From contig NZ_NPDU01000071.1 in the NCBI RefSeq assembly GCF_002811985.1, positions 5,001-22,419 on the forward strand: DNA of 17,419 nucleotides, read 5' to 3'. The number at the start of each line of letters is the position of its first letter. Within the stretch, counting starts at the first letter, position 1. The DNA is from Leptospira adleri. Lineage in GTDB: Bacteria > Spirochaetota > Leptospiria > Leptospirales > Leptospiraceae. The notes under the pieces were generated by a model that did not search any database, was not told the origin of the DNA, and saw only the letters and a list, made by a program, of their open reading frames with translations. Shown here piece by piece: positions 1 to 17,063 of this stretch. The translations under genes and the position numbers were made by a program.

Positions 1-154
1 TGTCTTGAACGATTTGCTCGGAACTGACGCAAGTTTTCAGCCCAAGTTTTTGAAGAAGTTTTCCAATCTGCATTCGATCGTGAAAGATGCGGTGGGAAAT
101 TATCATAAGGAAGTAAAATCCGGAGAGTTTCCGGGGAAAGATCACAGTTTCTGA
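1..154 (+). CDS. panB: 3-methyl-2-oxobutanoate hydroxymethyltransferase, C-terminal end (partial)
   Basis: The window opens inside this gene; the reading frame starts at base 2 and ends with TGA at 152-154, giving the last 50 residues. The tail contains [29 protein letters not shown] and a final HSF. This matches the conserved end of PanB enzymes (LHDMLG, PKFVK, EVK.G.FP...H.F). PanB transfers a hydroxymethyl group from methylene-tetrahydrofolate to 2-oxoisovalerate to make ketopantoate, the first committed step of pantothenate and coenzyme A synthesis in the cytoplasm. The catalytic core lies outside the window, so the call rests on the tail alone. No terminator is visible before the next gene, which starts 71 bp downstream on the same strand. 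CoaC and CoaB of the same pathway lie at the far end of the window, but not in the same transcript. Confidence 0.85.
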   Translation, partial: VLNDLLGTDASFQPKFLKKFSNLHSIVKDAVGNYHKEVKSGEFPGKDHSF

Positions 155-215
155 TGAATTCTTGACGATAATGAGAGGAACAGAAGCTTGTATAACAAAG
201 GGAGAGATCCCGTTC

Positions 216-1368
<1,153 letters not shown>

Positions 1369-1454
1369 AAACTCGAACTAAAAACGCGGAAACAATTTTT
1401 TAAAACGAAGATCATTCAAGGTCTTAGGCTTTGGACGGTCTCGGTTTAAATCGC

Positions 1455-1490
1455 AAGGCGATCTTGGAATTTTCCAGGTCGCCTTTTTTA
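1455..1490 (+). terminator. Rho-independent terminator after the DAHP synthase gene
   Basis: The arms AAGGCGA (1455-1461) and TCGCCTT (1479-1485) pair perfectly. Inside them CTTGGA (1463-1468) pairs with TCCAGG (1473-1478) through one G-T wobble, with one bulged T at 1462 and a 4-base loop. The stem is about 13 bp and runs straight into a tract of T at 1484-1489. It most likely ends the panB/DAHP synthase transcript. Confidence 0.88.
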
Positions 1491-1547
1491 TGGATCCAAT
1501 GCGGACCTCGATCGTATTGAGAAGAACTCACTTGTTGATTTATTTTT

Positions 1548-1675
1548 GGGCGTGCCTCTTCGCTTTCGCTCGAGTCGCGTGTTTCCAGGCTCGCGGATTC
1601 CCGCTCGTCCTCTGCGAGGACGCTTACGCGCCTTCCAACCCGCTCACGCAAGGGCGGGTTGGTCGGAACTCCGCT
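1548..1675. repeat. GC-rich hairpin-forming element, probably a dispersed repeat
   Basis: This island stands out from the AT-rich spacer. It holds two strong hairpins: CGTCCTC (1606-1612) with GAGGACG (1616-1622) around a 3-base loop, and a perfect 9-bp stem of CCAACCCGC (1635-1643) with GCGGGTTGG (1654-1662) around a 10-base loop. A GGAACTCC-type motif follows immediately at 1663-1672. From memory, similar segments recur between genes in Leptospira genomes; I cannot check copy number here because only one copy of the long element lies in this window. Confidence 0.55.
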
Positions 1676-1705
1676 TTGAAAACCCTTGTGCAAGAAAGTG
1701 CGTTT

Positions 1706-1716
1706 GTAGGAACTCC
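1706..1716. repeat. GTAGGAACTCC motif copy
   Basis: Half-palindromic copy of the short motif that is perfect at 1938-1951: the left half GTAGGA is intact, while the right half reads TCCTTC. Confidence 0.5.
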
Positions 1717-1760
1717 TTCGATTTTCCTATTTCTATCATTTGCTTTTAAAACAAACAAGT

Positions 1761-1771
1761 GTGGGAACTCC
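1761..1771. repeat. GTGGGAACTCC motif copy
   Basis: Variant copy of the same motif, with GTGGGA as left half and a degenerate right half (TCCATC). Confidence 0.45.
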
Positions 1772-1937
1772 ATCATTTTTTGACCGGAGAAAGGATCAGT
1801 GGATGTCGGAATTCTAACAAAGAGGATCTGTAAAATGAATTCCGCTTTTTTCAACGTCGGGTTTTGAAGAAAAGTGCCCGGACTTCCGACCACAAGTTAA
1901 ATTTTCACGTTCATAATTAATTTAGAACTTAAAAAAC

Positions 1938-1951
1938 GTAGGAACTCCTAC
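1938..1951. repeat. Perfect 14-bp palindromic copy of the GTAGGAACTCCTAC motif
   Basis: GTAGGA and TCCTAC are reverse complements separated by AC. This is the most symmetrical of the motif copies in the window. It could be a protein-binding site, a small hairpin or the core of a dispersed repeat. It is not placed as an operator of a close gene: the nearest starts are hundreds of bases away. Confidence 0.55.
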
Positions 1952-2322
1952 AATTTCCGCGAACCGACTTCATTTTATTTTGAATTAATCGGAGGACGTT
2001 GAGCTTTCGAAAGAATTCTATTTTACTCAAAGGATTTTTAGGACACGTTTTGAATGAAAGCTGAATTTCAACTCAAGAGTGGTTTCCATTGTTACTACAA
2101 ATTATCGCGCAAAAAAAACTTTTATAAAGTATCGAAGGCAGAGTGAATGATTCTTTAAAAAAATCTAATGTTATCGTGTGGGCTTAGACGATCTGAGTGG
2201 TTGTAAGAGGTTCCGAAAGACTGCCTCCTTTGAGTTGAGTTTCAACTAAGGAAGTTTCTAAATTCTTTCCAATAAAACCTAAGAGAATGAGCGGCGATTA
2301 TTTTTTTGAAAAGAAATTCTAA

Positions 2323-2335
2323 ACGTTCAGAACGT
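2323..2335 (-). terminator. Weak possible terminator of the HPt gene
   Basis: Read on the minus strand just after the HPt stop, ACGTT-CTG-AACGT forms a 5-bp hairpin followed by a T-rich stretch with a TTTCTTTTC run. The stem is short, so this is a weak candidate. Confidence 0.25.
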
Positions 2336-2686
2336 CTATTGAATCTCGAATTTCTTCTTTAATTCTTCCCTTGTGGATTCCCAAGTCGCTGGTGTTTTTA
2401 GACTTAATACAAAAGAAGCGTTGGAATCGCCGGATTTTAATTTTTGTTCCGCTTCCGTAACGAGCGCTCTCAGATCTTCCAATCCGAAGTTAGCGGAAAC
2501 ACCTTTTGTTTGATGGAGTTCGGCTTGAAGATCCGATTCTTTTTTTTCTTCCGTAAAGCGAACGATGTTCTTAATACGAACTTCCATGTTGGAAAGTAAG
2601 GATTCCACCATTTCTTTGAGCCAAGCGGCTTCTTCTTCGTCGTCTCCCTGTTTTAGGGAATCCAGTCTGTTCCAGTCCACAAGCAT
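2336..2686 (-). CDS. Stand-alone histidine phosphotransfer (HPt) domain protein
   Basis: This 116-residue protein is almost entirely one HPt four-helix bundle. The hallmark is ELHQTKGVSANFG at residues 56-68: His58 would carry the phosphate, followed by Lys61-Gly62 and the conserved small residue and glycine positions. A helical LRALVTEAEQKL segment follows, as in other HPt domains. HPt proteins pass a phosphoryl group between the receiver domain of a hybrid histidine kinase and a final response regulator in the cytoplasm. No kinase or regulator is encoded nearby, so its partners must lie elsewhere. There is no membrane segment. The ATG at 2684-2686 has a GAGG 8 bases upstream on the minus strand. 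It is transcribed divergently from lpxA across 148 bp. The fold is well supported; the pathway is unknown. Confidence 0.83.
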   Translation of the reverse strand: MLVDWNRLDSLKQGDDEEEAAWLKEMVESLLSNMEVRIKNIVRFTEEKKESDLQAELHQTKGVSANFGLEDLRALVTEAEQKLKSGDSNASFVLSLKTPATWESTREELKKKFEIQ

Positions 2687-2834
2687 GGTTACAACCTCGT
2701 TCCAACTATCCGATTTTTTTTAGATTCGGCAAGCTACTTTTCAGTGAAAGACCTCTCAGTTCAAGGCATCTTTTAAAAGCTTGAACAAAAAAGCCGAGTC
2801 GATTTTTGTATTTTAGAACCTAAGTGAGGTCTAA

Positions 2835-4582
<1,748 letters not shown>

Positions 4583-4586
4583 TTGA

Positions 4587-5339
4587 TCAACGGATCGTTT
4601 TACACTCAGGGTTCACGGAAGTCACGTATTCCAGAGGGAGAGTTTCTAAAAATTCTCCTCCTGAAAATTTTCCTTTAAACTGAATTTTTCCTTCTTTGAA
4701 GAGGTGCACCCATTCTTCCTGCAATTTGTTCGCAACGGGAGCGTAAGACCAATGCCATTTTTCCTCGTTATAACCTTTGTTCCCTCTGGAATTTTTGGGC
4801 GAATAGGGTTGGCAGAAACCGAAACGTTTTGCGTTTTTTTGCATCCAGAGATAGAATTTTTCTCCTCTTCCCCCTTTTTCAAAATAAGAATTTTCTAATG
4901 CGTTGAGATCGACGTCCGTTCCCCAGTGATGTCTGGAAGTCCCAGGCGCGCTGGAGAATTCTAAAATTAAGGAAATAATTTCTTGCGGTGTTTTTCCTTG
5001 GACGGCCGCTCTCATTTTTCTTTTGCCCGTATATTTTTCCTCCCAGATTCCTTTTTGATCCTTAAAGGAGCGAAACGCGGATACGATAAACGGTTTTTGT
5101 TTTTCCTCCGGATTTTCCCTTTGATACGATTGAAAGAGTTCTGAGAGTTTTTCTAAAACGTCTTTTCTCAGATAATGAATTCGAGATTCCCCGGGATTGG
5201 AATAGGATATTAAGGCGGCTTCTTGCTTAAAATCTCCGAGGACATACGATTCGTTGGGAACGCCCGAAAGATTTACGTTTTGAGAAAAGAGAGGATTTTG
5301 TATAACTAAGATCGCAAAGATGGAGATTAGAATTTTCAT
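4587..5339 (-). CDS. VanY-type D-alanyl-D-alanine carboxypeptidase (peptidase family M15B), exported
   Basis: This 250-residue protein begins with a signal peptide (MKILISIFAILVI..PLFSQ, residues 1-20). The catalytic domain has SAFRSF (87-92), the zinc motif SRHHWGTDVD (135-144, with His137 and Asp144 as ligands), and EKWHW (193-197), where Glu193 would be the general base and His196 the third zinc ligand. This is the S-x-H-x-x-G-x-x-x-D ... E-x-x-H arrangement of LAS-type metallopeptidases. It should trim the terminal D-alanine from peptidoglycan stem peptides in the periplasm. No vancomycin-resistance genes accompany it, so a housekeeping wall-remodelling role is more likely than resistance. 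The ATG lacks a clear Shine-Dalgarno sequence. The gene converges on galE with a 4-bp gap, and its upstream region is the repeat-rich spacer 5340-5711. Confidence 0.87.
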   Translation of the reverse strand: MKILISIFAILVIQNPLFSQNVNLSGVPNESYVLGDFKQEAALISYSNPGESRIHYLRKDVLEKLSELFQSYQRENPEEKQKPFIVSAFRSFKDQKGIWEEKYTGKRKMRAAVQGKTPQEIISLILEFSSAPGTSRHHWGTDVDLNALENSYFEKGGRGEKFYLWMQKNAKRFGFCQPYSPKNSRGNKGYNEEKWHWSYAPVANKLQEEWVHLFKEGKIQFKGKFSGGEFLETLPLEYVTSVNPECKTIR

Positions 5340-5425
5340 AGATAGTTGTCAGAATGAAAAATTTGGGCCTCTCTGCAATGGGTTTTTGCGCGTGAAAAAA
5401 TGGAAAATTGTCTTTGTGATGGGAT

Positions 5426-5447
5426 TTTATCCGGAGTTCCGTCCAAA
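5426..5447. repeat. 22-bp direct repeat, copy 1
   Basis: Identical over 22 bases to 5574-5595, 148 bp away. It contains ATCCGGAGTTCCGTCC; the core GGAGTTCC is the reverse complement of the GGAACTCC core found elsewhere in the spacers. Confidence 0.75.
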
Positions 5448-5495
5448 TTTCGAACGGAAGAGTCCTCCTTCTTTAAAGGACTCTTGTTGTCTTTT

Positions 5496-5509
5496 GTAGG
5501 AACTCCTAT
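5496..5509. repeat. GTAGGAACTCCTAT motif copy
   Basis: Differs from the perfect palindrome at 1938-1951 only in the last base. It lies between the two 22-bp direct repeats, in opposite orientation with respect to their GGAACTCC core. Confidence 0.6.
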
Positions 5510-5518
5510 GAATCGATA

Positions 5519-5547
5519 CTTTACGGAGTTCGTTTGAGTTCCGTAAG
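5519..5547. repeat. Inverted repeat (hairpin) between the direct repeats
   Basis: TTACGGA (5521-5527) pairs with TCCGTAA (5540-5546), with one possible extra T-G pair outside and a 12-base loop. There is no T tract, so it is not an obvious terminator on either strand. Confidence 0.5.
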
Positions 5548-5573
5548 AATCGCGAGCGGTAAAACTCGGGAGA

Positions 5574-5595
5574 TTTATCCGGAGTTCCGTCCAAA
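5574..5595. repeat. 22-bp direct repeat, copy 2
   Basis: Exact second copy of 5426-5447; the identity ends where the following bases diverge (AA-rich here, TTTCG after copy 1). Confidence 0.75.
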
Positions 5596-5711
5596 AATTG
5601 ATCAGCGAATCTTTGTTCTTTCCGTATTGTCGGTTGTTCATTCTGGAAAACGCTATGCTTATAACTTAGGATATGGTTTTTAGGAAAAAAAATTCAGGGA
5701 GATTCTTTCCA

Positions 5712-6059
5712 ATGAAAAAGTGGTTCATCACTTCCTTGATTCCTTTTCTCTTGCTTACGAATTGTTACCTTTTTGATTCTATCGGATTTTCCATTCCGGA
5801 TACGGTTTCCGGAACCGAAGCGAAGAATCAAATTCTAACGAGTGCATTGATAGGAGCCGTGGCTGTGCCCGATTCTTCCGCGGTGATTGCAGTCATCTCT
5901 CCGCAGTTGGCAAAGGTGGACGAAGATCGTTACTACAAAAAAGTGGACGTCGATAATTGTTCGAACTCGGCTCTTTTGATCAACGTTCTTACGGTCGATA
6001 TCGGCGGGTTCAATTGTAACTTAGAACCGAGAGAATACGTTCTCTGGTATGTTTACTAA
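5712..6059 (+). CDS. Small putative lipoprotein, Leptospira-type, unknown function
   Basis: The 115-residue product starts MKKWFITSLIPFLLLTNC: a basic N-terminus, a hydrophobic stretch and a lipobox-like LLTNC. The mature protein would begin at Cys18 and be lipid-anchored. I chose the ATG at 5712 over the in-frame ATG at 5673 because it gives a clean signal peptide and has AGGGAGA at 5696-5702, 9 bases upstream. The mature part has SIGFSIPDTVSGTEAKNQI, a DEDRYYKK segment, and two cysteines in VDNC and FNCN that may form a disulfide. I recall families of small Leptospira lipoproteins with this kind of sequence, but I cannot confirm a match and no function can be given. It is a single-gene unit: repeats upstream, a hairpin 16 bases past the stop, and recG converging from the other side. 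Confidence 0.75.
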   Translation: MKKWFITSLIPFLLLTNCYLFDSIGFSIPDTVSGTEAKNQILTSALIGAVAVPDSSAVIAVISPQLAKVDEDRYYKKVDVDNCSNSALLINVLTVDIGGFNCNLEPREYVLWYVY

Positions 6060-6074
6060 AAAGAATTTTCCAAT

Positions 6075-6099
6075 GACAGACGATCTAAGGTCGTCTGTC
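6075..6099. terminator. Hairpin shared by the lipoprotein gene and convergent recG
   Basis: A perfect 9-bp stem, GACAGACGA (6075-6083) with TCGTCTGTC (6091-6099), encloses a 7-base loop. On the plus strand it is followed by GCTTTTC, and on the minus strand by a T-containing AT-rich stretch. It lies 16 bases after the lipoprotein stop and 6 bases after the recG stop, so it probably ends both transcripts. The T tracts are short. Confidence 0.65.
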
Positions 6100-6104
6100 G
6101 CTTT

Positions 6105-8285
6105 TCAGTTCGAGAATAACAATCTCCCTTCGCTGAATCTTCCTCGAATTTCTTCCTTTTCCAAATCTCCGGGATTTCCGAACAACGTAGCGTCTTCTCT
6201 CGTCAATTCGATCAGTTTAGAATCTTCTCTCAGGTCCGCGATTCTGAAATCAGGAAGACCGCTCTGACGAACTCCCAACAATTCTCCGGGGCCGCGGAGT
6301 TGAAGGTCGATTTCGGATAACGCGAATCCGTCCGATAAGTTCACCATCGCTTCAAGTCTCACTTTTGCATCGTCCGTAACCTTAGAATCCGTCATCAAAA
6401 TACAAAAACTTTCCTGATCCCCCCGCCCAACTCGACCTCTGAGCTGATGAAGTTGCGAAATACCGAATCGATCGGCGTGTTCGATCATCATAACTGTAGA
6501 ATTCGGAACGTCGATTCCCACTTCGATGACCGTCGTTGACACGAGGATCTGGATTCTATTTTTGGAAAATTCTTTCATGACCCGATCTTTTTCTTCGGTT
6601 TCCATTTTGCCGTGAACGAGTCCAACTTGAAAATCGGGAAAAATTTCGTGTTTGAGTTGTTCGTAAGCCTCGATACAGGATTTGAGATCGACCTTTTCCG
6701 ATTCTTCCACCAAAGGATAGACGATATAACACTGTCTTCCCGCAGAAACGTATTTGCGGATGGATTTATAGATTCCGTCCCTTCTGTCTTCTTGAAACCA
6801 TTTTGTTTGGATCGGCATTCTTCCTTTGGGTTTGGATTTGATGGTAAGTAAATCCAAATCCCCGTAGAGGGTAAGACAAAGAGTTCTAGGAATCGGAGTC
6901 GCCGTCATCGCGAGAATATCCGGATTCTTTCCCTTGGAACGAAGGGCCTCCCTTTGGTCCACGCCGAACTTGTGTTGCTCGTCGATGATTACAAGTCCTA
7001 GATCTAAGAATTCTACGTCTTCCTGAAACACGCTGTGCGTTCCAATGACGAATAACGTGTCTCCTTTTTTGATTCGATAAAGTTTTTCGTAGCGATTTTT
7101 TTTAGGTTCCTTTCCTACAAGAAGTTCTATTCCCAAAAAAGGCATATTCCCTAAAAATCCTAGAATCGTTTGGTAGTGTTGTCTCGCTAGAATTTCCGTG
7201 GGCGCGACCATACAGACTTGAATCTGATTGTCCAAATAACGAAGGGCGGTCAAAAGAGCGACTAACGTTTTCCCCGAACCGACGTCGCCTTGTAATAGAA
7301 CGGCGGCGGGTTGTTCTCTCGCGGTCAATTCACCGATTTTTTGAATCGCGTTTTCCTGATCTTCGGTCAGTTGAAAGGGGAGATTTTTGCGAACCGTCAA
7401 AGCGGTTTTTGAATCCGGCAAAGGCCAAAGAATCCGTTTGATCTTTTCCCTTTCTTTCTTTTTGTGTTCGATAAGAAGATTGAAGTAGAACAATTCCTCG
7501 TATTTAAGTCTGTATCTCGCCTTTTCTAGAGCGTTTTCGTCGGTTGGAAAATGAATCTCACGATACGATTCTTCTCTTGCAACGAGTTCTCTTTTGACCA
7601 TGATTTGTTTGGGAAGAATTTCGGGAATTTTACCCTTCAAGGTTTCCAAAGCGAGATAAAGAATTTTCCGGAATCCTCTCGAATCCAATCCTTCCGATTT
7701 CAGAGCCTCTCCCGAAGGATACAAGGGAATGATTCTTCCAGCGTGGATCATCTCCGGGAGTTCCGCGGGTTCTTCCTCCGCTTCTTTGACGCCTTCTTTT
7801 TTTTTGGAAGTCGAAGAGGTTACCGTGTAAGTAGGTTTGATCGCACTCGTAAGAATTTCATAGTCAGGATGAATGAGTTGAAAGCCTCGGAAGAATTCCA
7901 ACTTTCCCGTTGCCACAACCGTTGTTCCCGGTTGAAAAATTCTTTGAAAAAAATTTACGCCGCGGAAAAAAACCAGGGAGATTCTTTCATTGTTTCTTGT
8001 CTTGGCGCCGACGACGAGCCTGGATTTTTTTCCGTGGGCGAGATATGCGTCCACGACTTCCAAGATCAGGGTCACGGTTTCTCCCGTTTTAAGGAGAACG
8101 TTGTCCGTTAGATTTCGATCCAGATATCTTCTCGGAAAAAAGTTAAGCAGATCCTGAAGAGTATGAATGCCGATGGACGCGAGCGCGCCCGCCTTCGAAG
8201 GTCCGATTCCTTTGATCACGGTAACCGGAGAGAGAAGCGCCGAGATTCCGTTCGTATTTTCAGATTTAGAGACCGAGTTCTTCAT
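6105..8285 (-). CDS. recG: ATP-dependent DNA helicase RecG
   Basis: This 726-residue protein unwinds and reverses stalled replication forks and branch-migrates recombination intermediates. The N-terminal part has the wedge-domain start IKGIGPSKAGAL (24-35) and FFPRRYLD (49-56), followed by the OB-fold region. Helicase motifs are complete: Walker A GDVGSGKT (333-340), APTEILARQH (361-370), DEQHKFGV (435-442), TATPIPRT (461-468), VGIDVP (589-594) and QLRGRVGRG (614-622). ADRFGISQLHQLRGRVGRG is characteristic of RecG. A charged, low-complexity insertion (about residues 155-175, rich in S, K and E) interrupts the wedge/OB region, and the C-terminus is complete. The ATG at 8285 is the most upstream possible start, since an in-frame TAA lies just before it. 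AAGG touches the ATG directly, so translation is probably coupled to the upstream gene, which it overlaps by 20 bp. Confidence 0.96.
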   Translation of the reverse strand: MKNSVSKSENTNGISALLSPVTVIKGIGPSKAGALASIGIHTLQDLLNFFPRRYLDRNLTDNVLLKTGETVTLILEVVDAYLAHGKKSRLVVGAKTRNNERISLVFFRGVNFFQRIFQPGTTVVATGKLEFFRGFQLIHPDYEILTSAIKPTYTVTSSTSKKKEGVKEAEEEPAELPEMIHAGRIIPLYPSGEALKSEGLDSRGFRKILYLALETLKGKIPEILPKQIMVKRELVAREESYREIHFPTDENALEKARYRLKYEELFYFNLLIEHKKKEREKIKRILWPLPDSKTALTVRKNLPFQLTEDQENAIQKIGELTAREQPAAVLLQGDVGSGKTLVALLTALRYLDNQIQVCMVAPTEILARQHYQTILGFLGNMPFLGIELLVGKEPKKNRYEKLYRIKKGDTLFVIGTHSVFQEDVEFLDLGLVIIDEQHKFGVDQREALRSKGKNPDILAMTATPIPRTLCLTLYGDLDLLTIKSKPKGRMPIQTKWFQEDRRDGIYKSIRKYVSAGRQCYIVYPLVEESEKVDLKSCIEAYEQLKHEIFPDFQVGLVHGKMETEEKDRVMKEFSKNRIQILVSTTVIEVGIDVPNSTVMMIEHADRFGISQLHQLRGRVGRGDQESFCILMTDSKVTDDAKVRLEAMVNLSDGFALSEIDLQLRGPGELLGVRQSGLPDFRIADLREDSKLIELTREDATLFGNPGDLEKEEIRGRFSEGRLLFSN

Positions 8286-8684
8286 CCTTTACTTGTGTCG
8301 GAGTCCATTCCGGATCCTGACTTTGAGGATCGGCGTTTTGTTTTTCTGCCGCGGATTCTTCGCCTAAGCCGAGATAACAATATCTGCAGCCGTAGATTCT
8401 CGCGTGTCTTTTGATTCCGGGAGAAGAAGGTTCCGAAATGATGGCGTATAAATATTCCGTTTTTTGCAAGTATTTTCCGCAGACCGGACAAATCCTCGGT
8501 TTGGGAAGATTCGAATCCCAGTTTTTTCCGTAAACTTTTTTAGGATCTCCGTATTCTCTTGAAACTCCGTTTTCTAGATCCCTTTTTTTCTCAGCTTTGT
8601 CGATTCGTTTTGTGTCCACGGAATGAAGAAGGTGGAAAAAAATCGCGGCCACTCCCAAGCAGAGCATAACGGTAAAAAAACCGA

Positions 8685-8688
<4 letters not shown>
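8266..8688 (-). CDS. Membrane-anchored zinc-ribbon-like protein, unknown function
   Basis: The 140-residue product has one N-terminal membrane segment (IGFFTVMLCLGVAAIFFHLL, residues 2-21), a basic linker, and a four-cysteine module: CPVC at 67-70 and CRYC at 101-104, separated by about 30 residues. This spacing suggests a zinc ribbon or rubredoxin-like knuckle. The tail beyond 110 is acidic and likely disordered. The positively charged KRIDKAEKKR after the membrane helix suggests the zinc module lies in the cytoplasm. I do not recognise the family. Its ATG overlaps the stop of the nucleotidyltransferase-like gene by 4 bp (ATGA, 8685-8688), and its end overlaps the recG start by 20 bp, so it is made from the same message as both. 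A function tied to DNA repair is possible but not shown by the sequence. Confidence 0.72.
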
Positions 8689-9362
<674 letters not shown>

Positions 9363-9363
9363 T

Positions 9364-10365
<1,002 letters not shown>

Positions 10366-10413
10366 TTCTATCGATCCAGAGATTGTACCGTCTCTTTTTC
10401 GCTACAGTCTCTT

Positions 10414-10454
10414 AACAAAAAGAGAACCCGGTACACTCAGTTTAGGAACGGGTT
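10414..10454 (-). terminator. Probable terminator of the 229-residue-protein gene
   Basis: Read on the minus strand, AACCCG (10454-10449) pairs with CGGGTT (10430-10425) across an 18-base loop and is followed by CTCTTTTTG. The stem is only 6 bp but GC-rich and has a T run. It separates this gene from the metallophosphoesterase gene downstream on the same strand. Confidence 0.5.
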
Positions 10455-10479
10455 GTGAAATGTCCAACCTTTCTAATGA

Positions 10480-11169
<690 letters not shown>

Positions 11170-11176
11170 GGGAGAT

Positions 11177-11232
<56 letters not shown>

Positions 11233-11298
11233 TTGATTCTTGAGAACCTATCGGGGAAAGAATTTTTTTCGATTTGATATAGAGATTGAGGAGCTTTC

Positions 11299-12306
<1,008 letters not shown>

Positions 12307-12312
12307 TTTACA

Positions 12313-14898
<2,586 letters not shown>

Positions 14899-14922
14899 AC
14901 CGAGCGAAACTTATTTTATCTC

Positions 14923-14947
14923 TTTTTATAAACGTTGATTATAAAAA
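14923..14947. repeat. AT-only inverted repeat after the CHAT-like gene
   Basis: TTTTTATAA (14923-14931) pairs with TTATAAAAA (14939-14947) around a 7-base loop, 24 bp past the stop. A run of eight T follows a few bases later. It may be a weak terminator or simply part of an AT-rich promoter region for the next gene. The rest of the 246-bp spacer (14899-15144) shows nothing else; a 51-codon open frame from 14949 has no support. Confidence 0.35.
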
Positions 14948-15015
14948 AATGTACGGTTTTTTTTCTTTTAAACGATCGACATTTTTCGCCAATCTAAGGA
15001 CTCTATCCAGTAAAC

Positions 15016-15051
<36 letters not shown>

Positions 15052-15144
15052 AACGATATCGACTTTCCGTTCCTTTTCTTCCGAAACACGGCTCATTCTA
15101 AAATCAAATCATCTTAGATCCGCTCTAATCTCTATTCTCCAAAC

Positions 15145-16482
<1,338 letters not shown>

Positions 16483-16498
16483 AATACGGAAAATCAAA

Positions 16499-17041
<543 letters not shown>

Positions 17042-17063
17042 ATAAAGAAAGAGAAGTCAAAGA

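Larger units (their letters stand above)
1491..2335. other. Gene-free spacer of 845 bp with repeats
   Basis: No reading frame here has a convincing start, ribosome binding site or recognisable product; the open frames of up to about 97 codons run through repeat sequence and look like chance. The first part (to about 1675) is GC-rich and structured, and the rest is AT-rich with poly-A and poly-T runs. Copies of a GGAACTCC-cored motif lie at 1663-1672, 1706-1716, 1761-1771 and 1938-1951. Beyond 1960 I see only AT-rich sequence with a few weak inverted repeats, for example AGTTGA/TCAACT near 2235-2250. This may be a graveyard of repeat copies or may hide a small RNA; nothing in the sequence decides it. 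Confidence 0.7.
5340..5711. other. Repeat-rich divergent spacer of 372 bp
   Basis: The spacer separates the carboxypeptidase gene (-) from the lipoprotein gene (+). It contains two identical 22-bp direct repeats, a 7-bp-stem hairpin between them and one GTAGGAACTCC-type copy. A 101-codon open frame on the minus strand (5336-5641) runs through these repeats and has no recognisable product, so I do not call it a gene. Promoters for both flanking genes must lie here, but no pair of -35/-10 boxes has convincing spacing. Confidence 0.65.

Noticed and set aside
162..196. Possible promoter TTGACG ... TATAAC before the DAHP synthase gene
   Set aside because: The spacing between the boxes is 23 bp, too long for a standard sigma-70 type promoter; neither box pairs with another at 16-18 bp.
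1490..1783. Overlapping open frames of 67-97 codons on both strands in the first spacer
   Set aside because: They arise from the GC-rich hairpin element, lack ribosome binding sites and begin inside or right after the terminator T tract.
2781..2814. Possible lpxA promoter TTGAAC ... TATTTT
   Set aside because: The spacer is 22 bp; an extended -10 reading (TG before TATTTT) is possible but has no -35 partner.
4587..5339. Vancomycin-resistance determinant
   Set aside because: Only the VanY-type peptidase is present, without vanH, vanA, vanX or a regulatory pair; ordinary cell-wall carboxypeptidase is the simpler reading.
5336..5641. Minus-strand open frame of 101 codons overlapping the carboxypeptidase start
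   Set aside because: It runs through the two direct repeats and the palindromic motif, has no domain or signal sequence, and its codon use looks like chance.
5634..5665. Possible promoter TTGTTC ... TATAAC before the lipoprotein gene
   Set aside because: The spacer is 20 bp and the -35 match is weak, so it is not called as a feature.
7551..8111. Plus-strand open frame (186 codons) inside recG
   Set aside because: Antisense shadow of recG; Phe/Arg/Ser-rich with no recognisable features.
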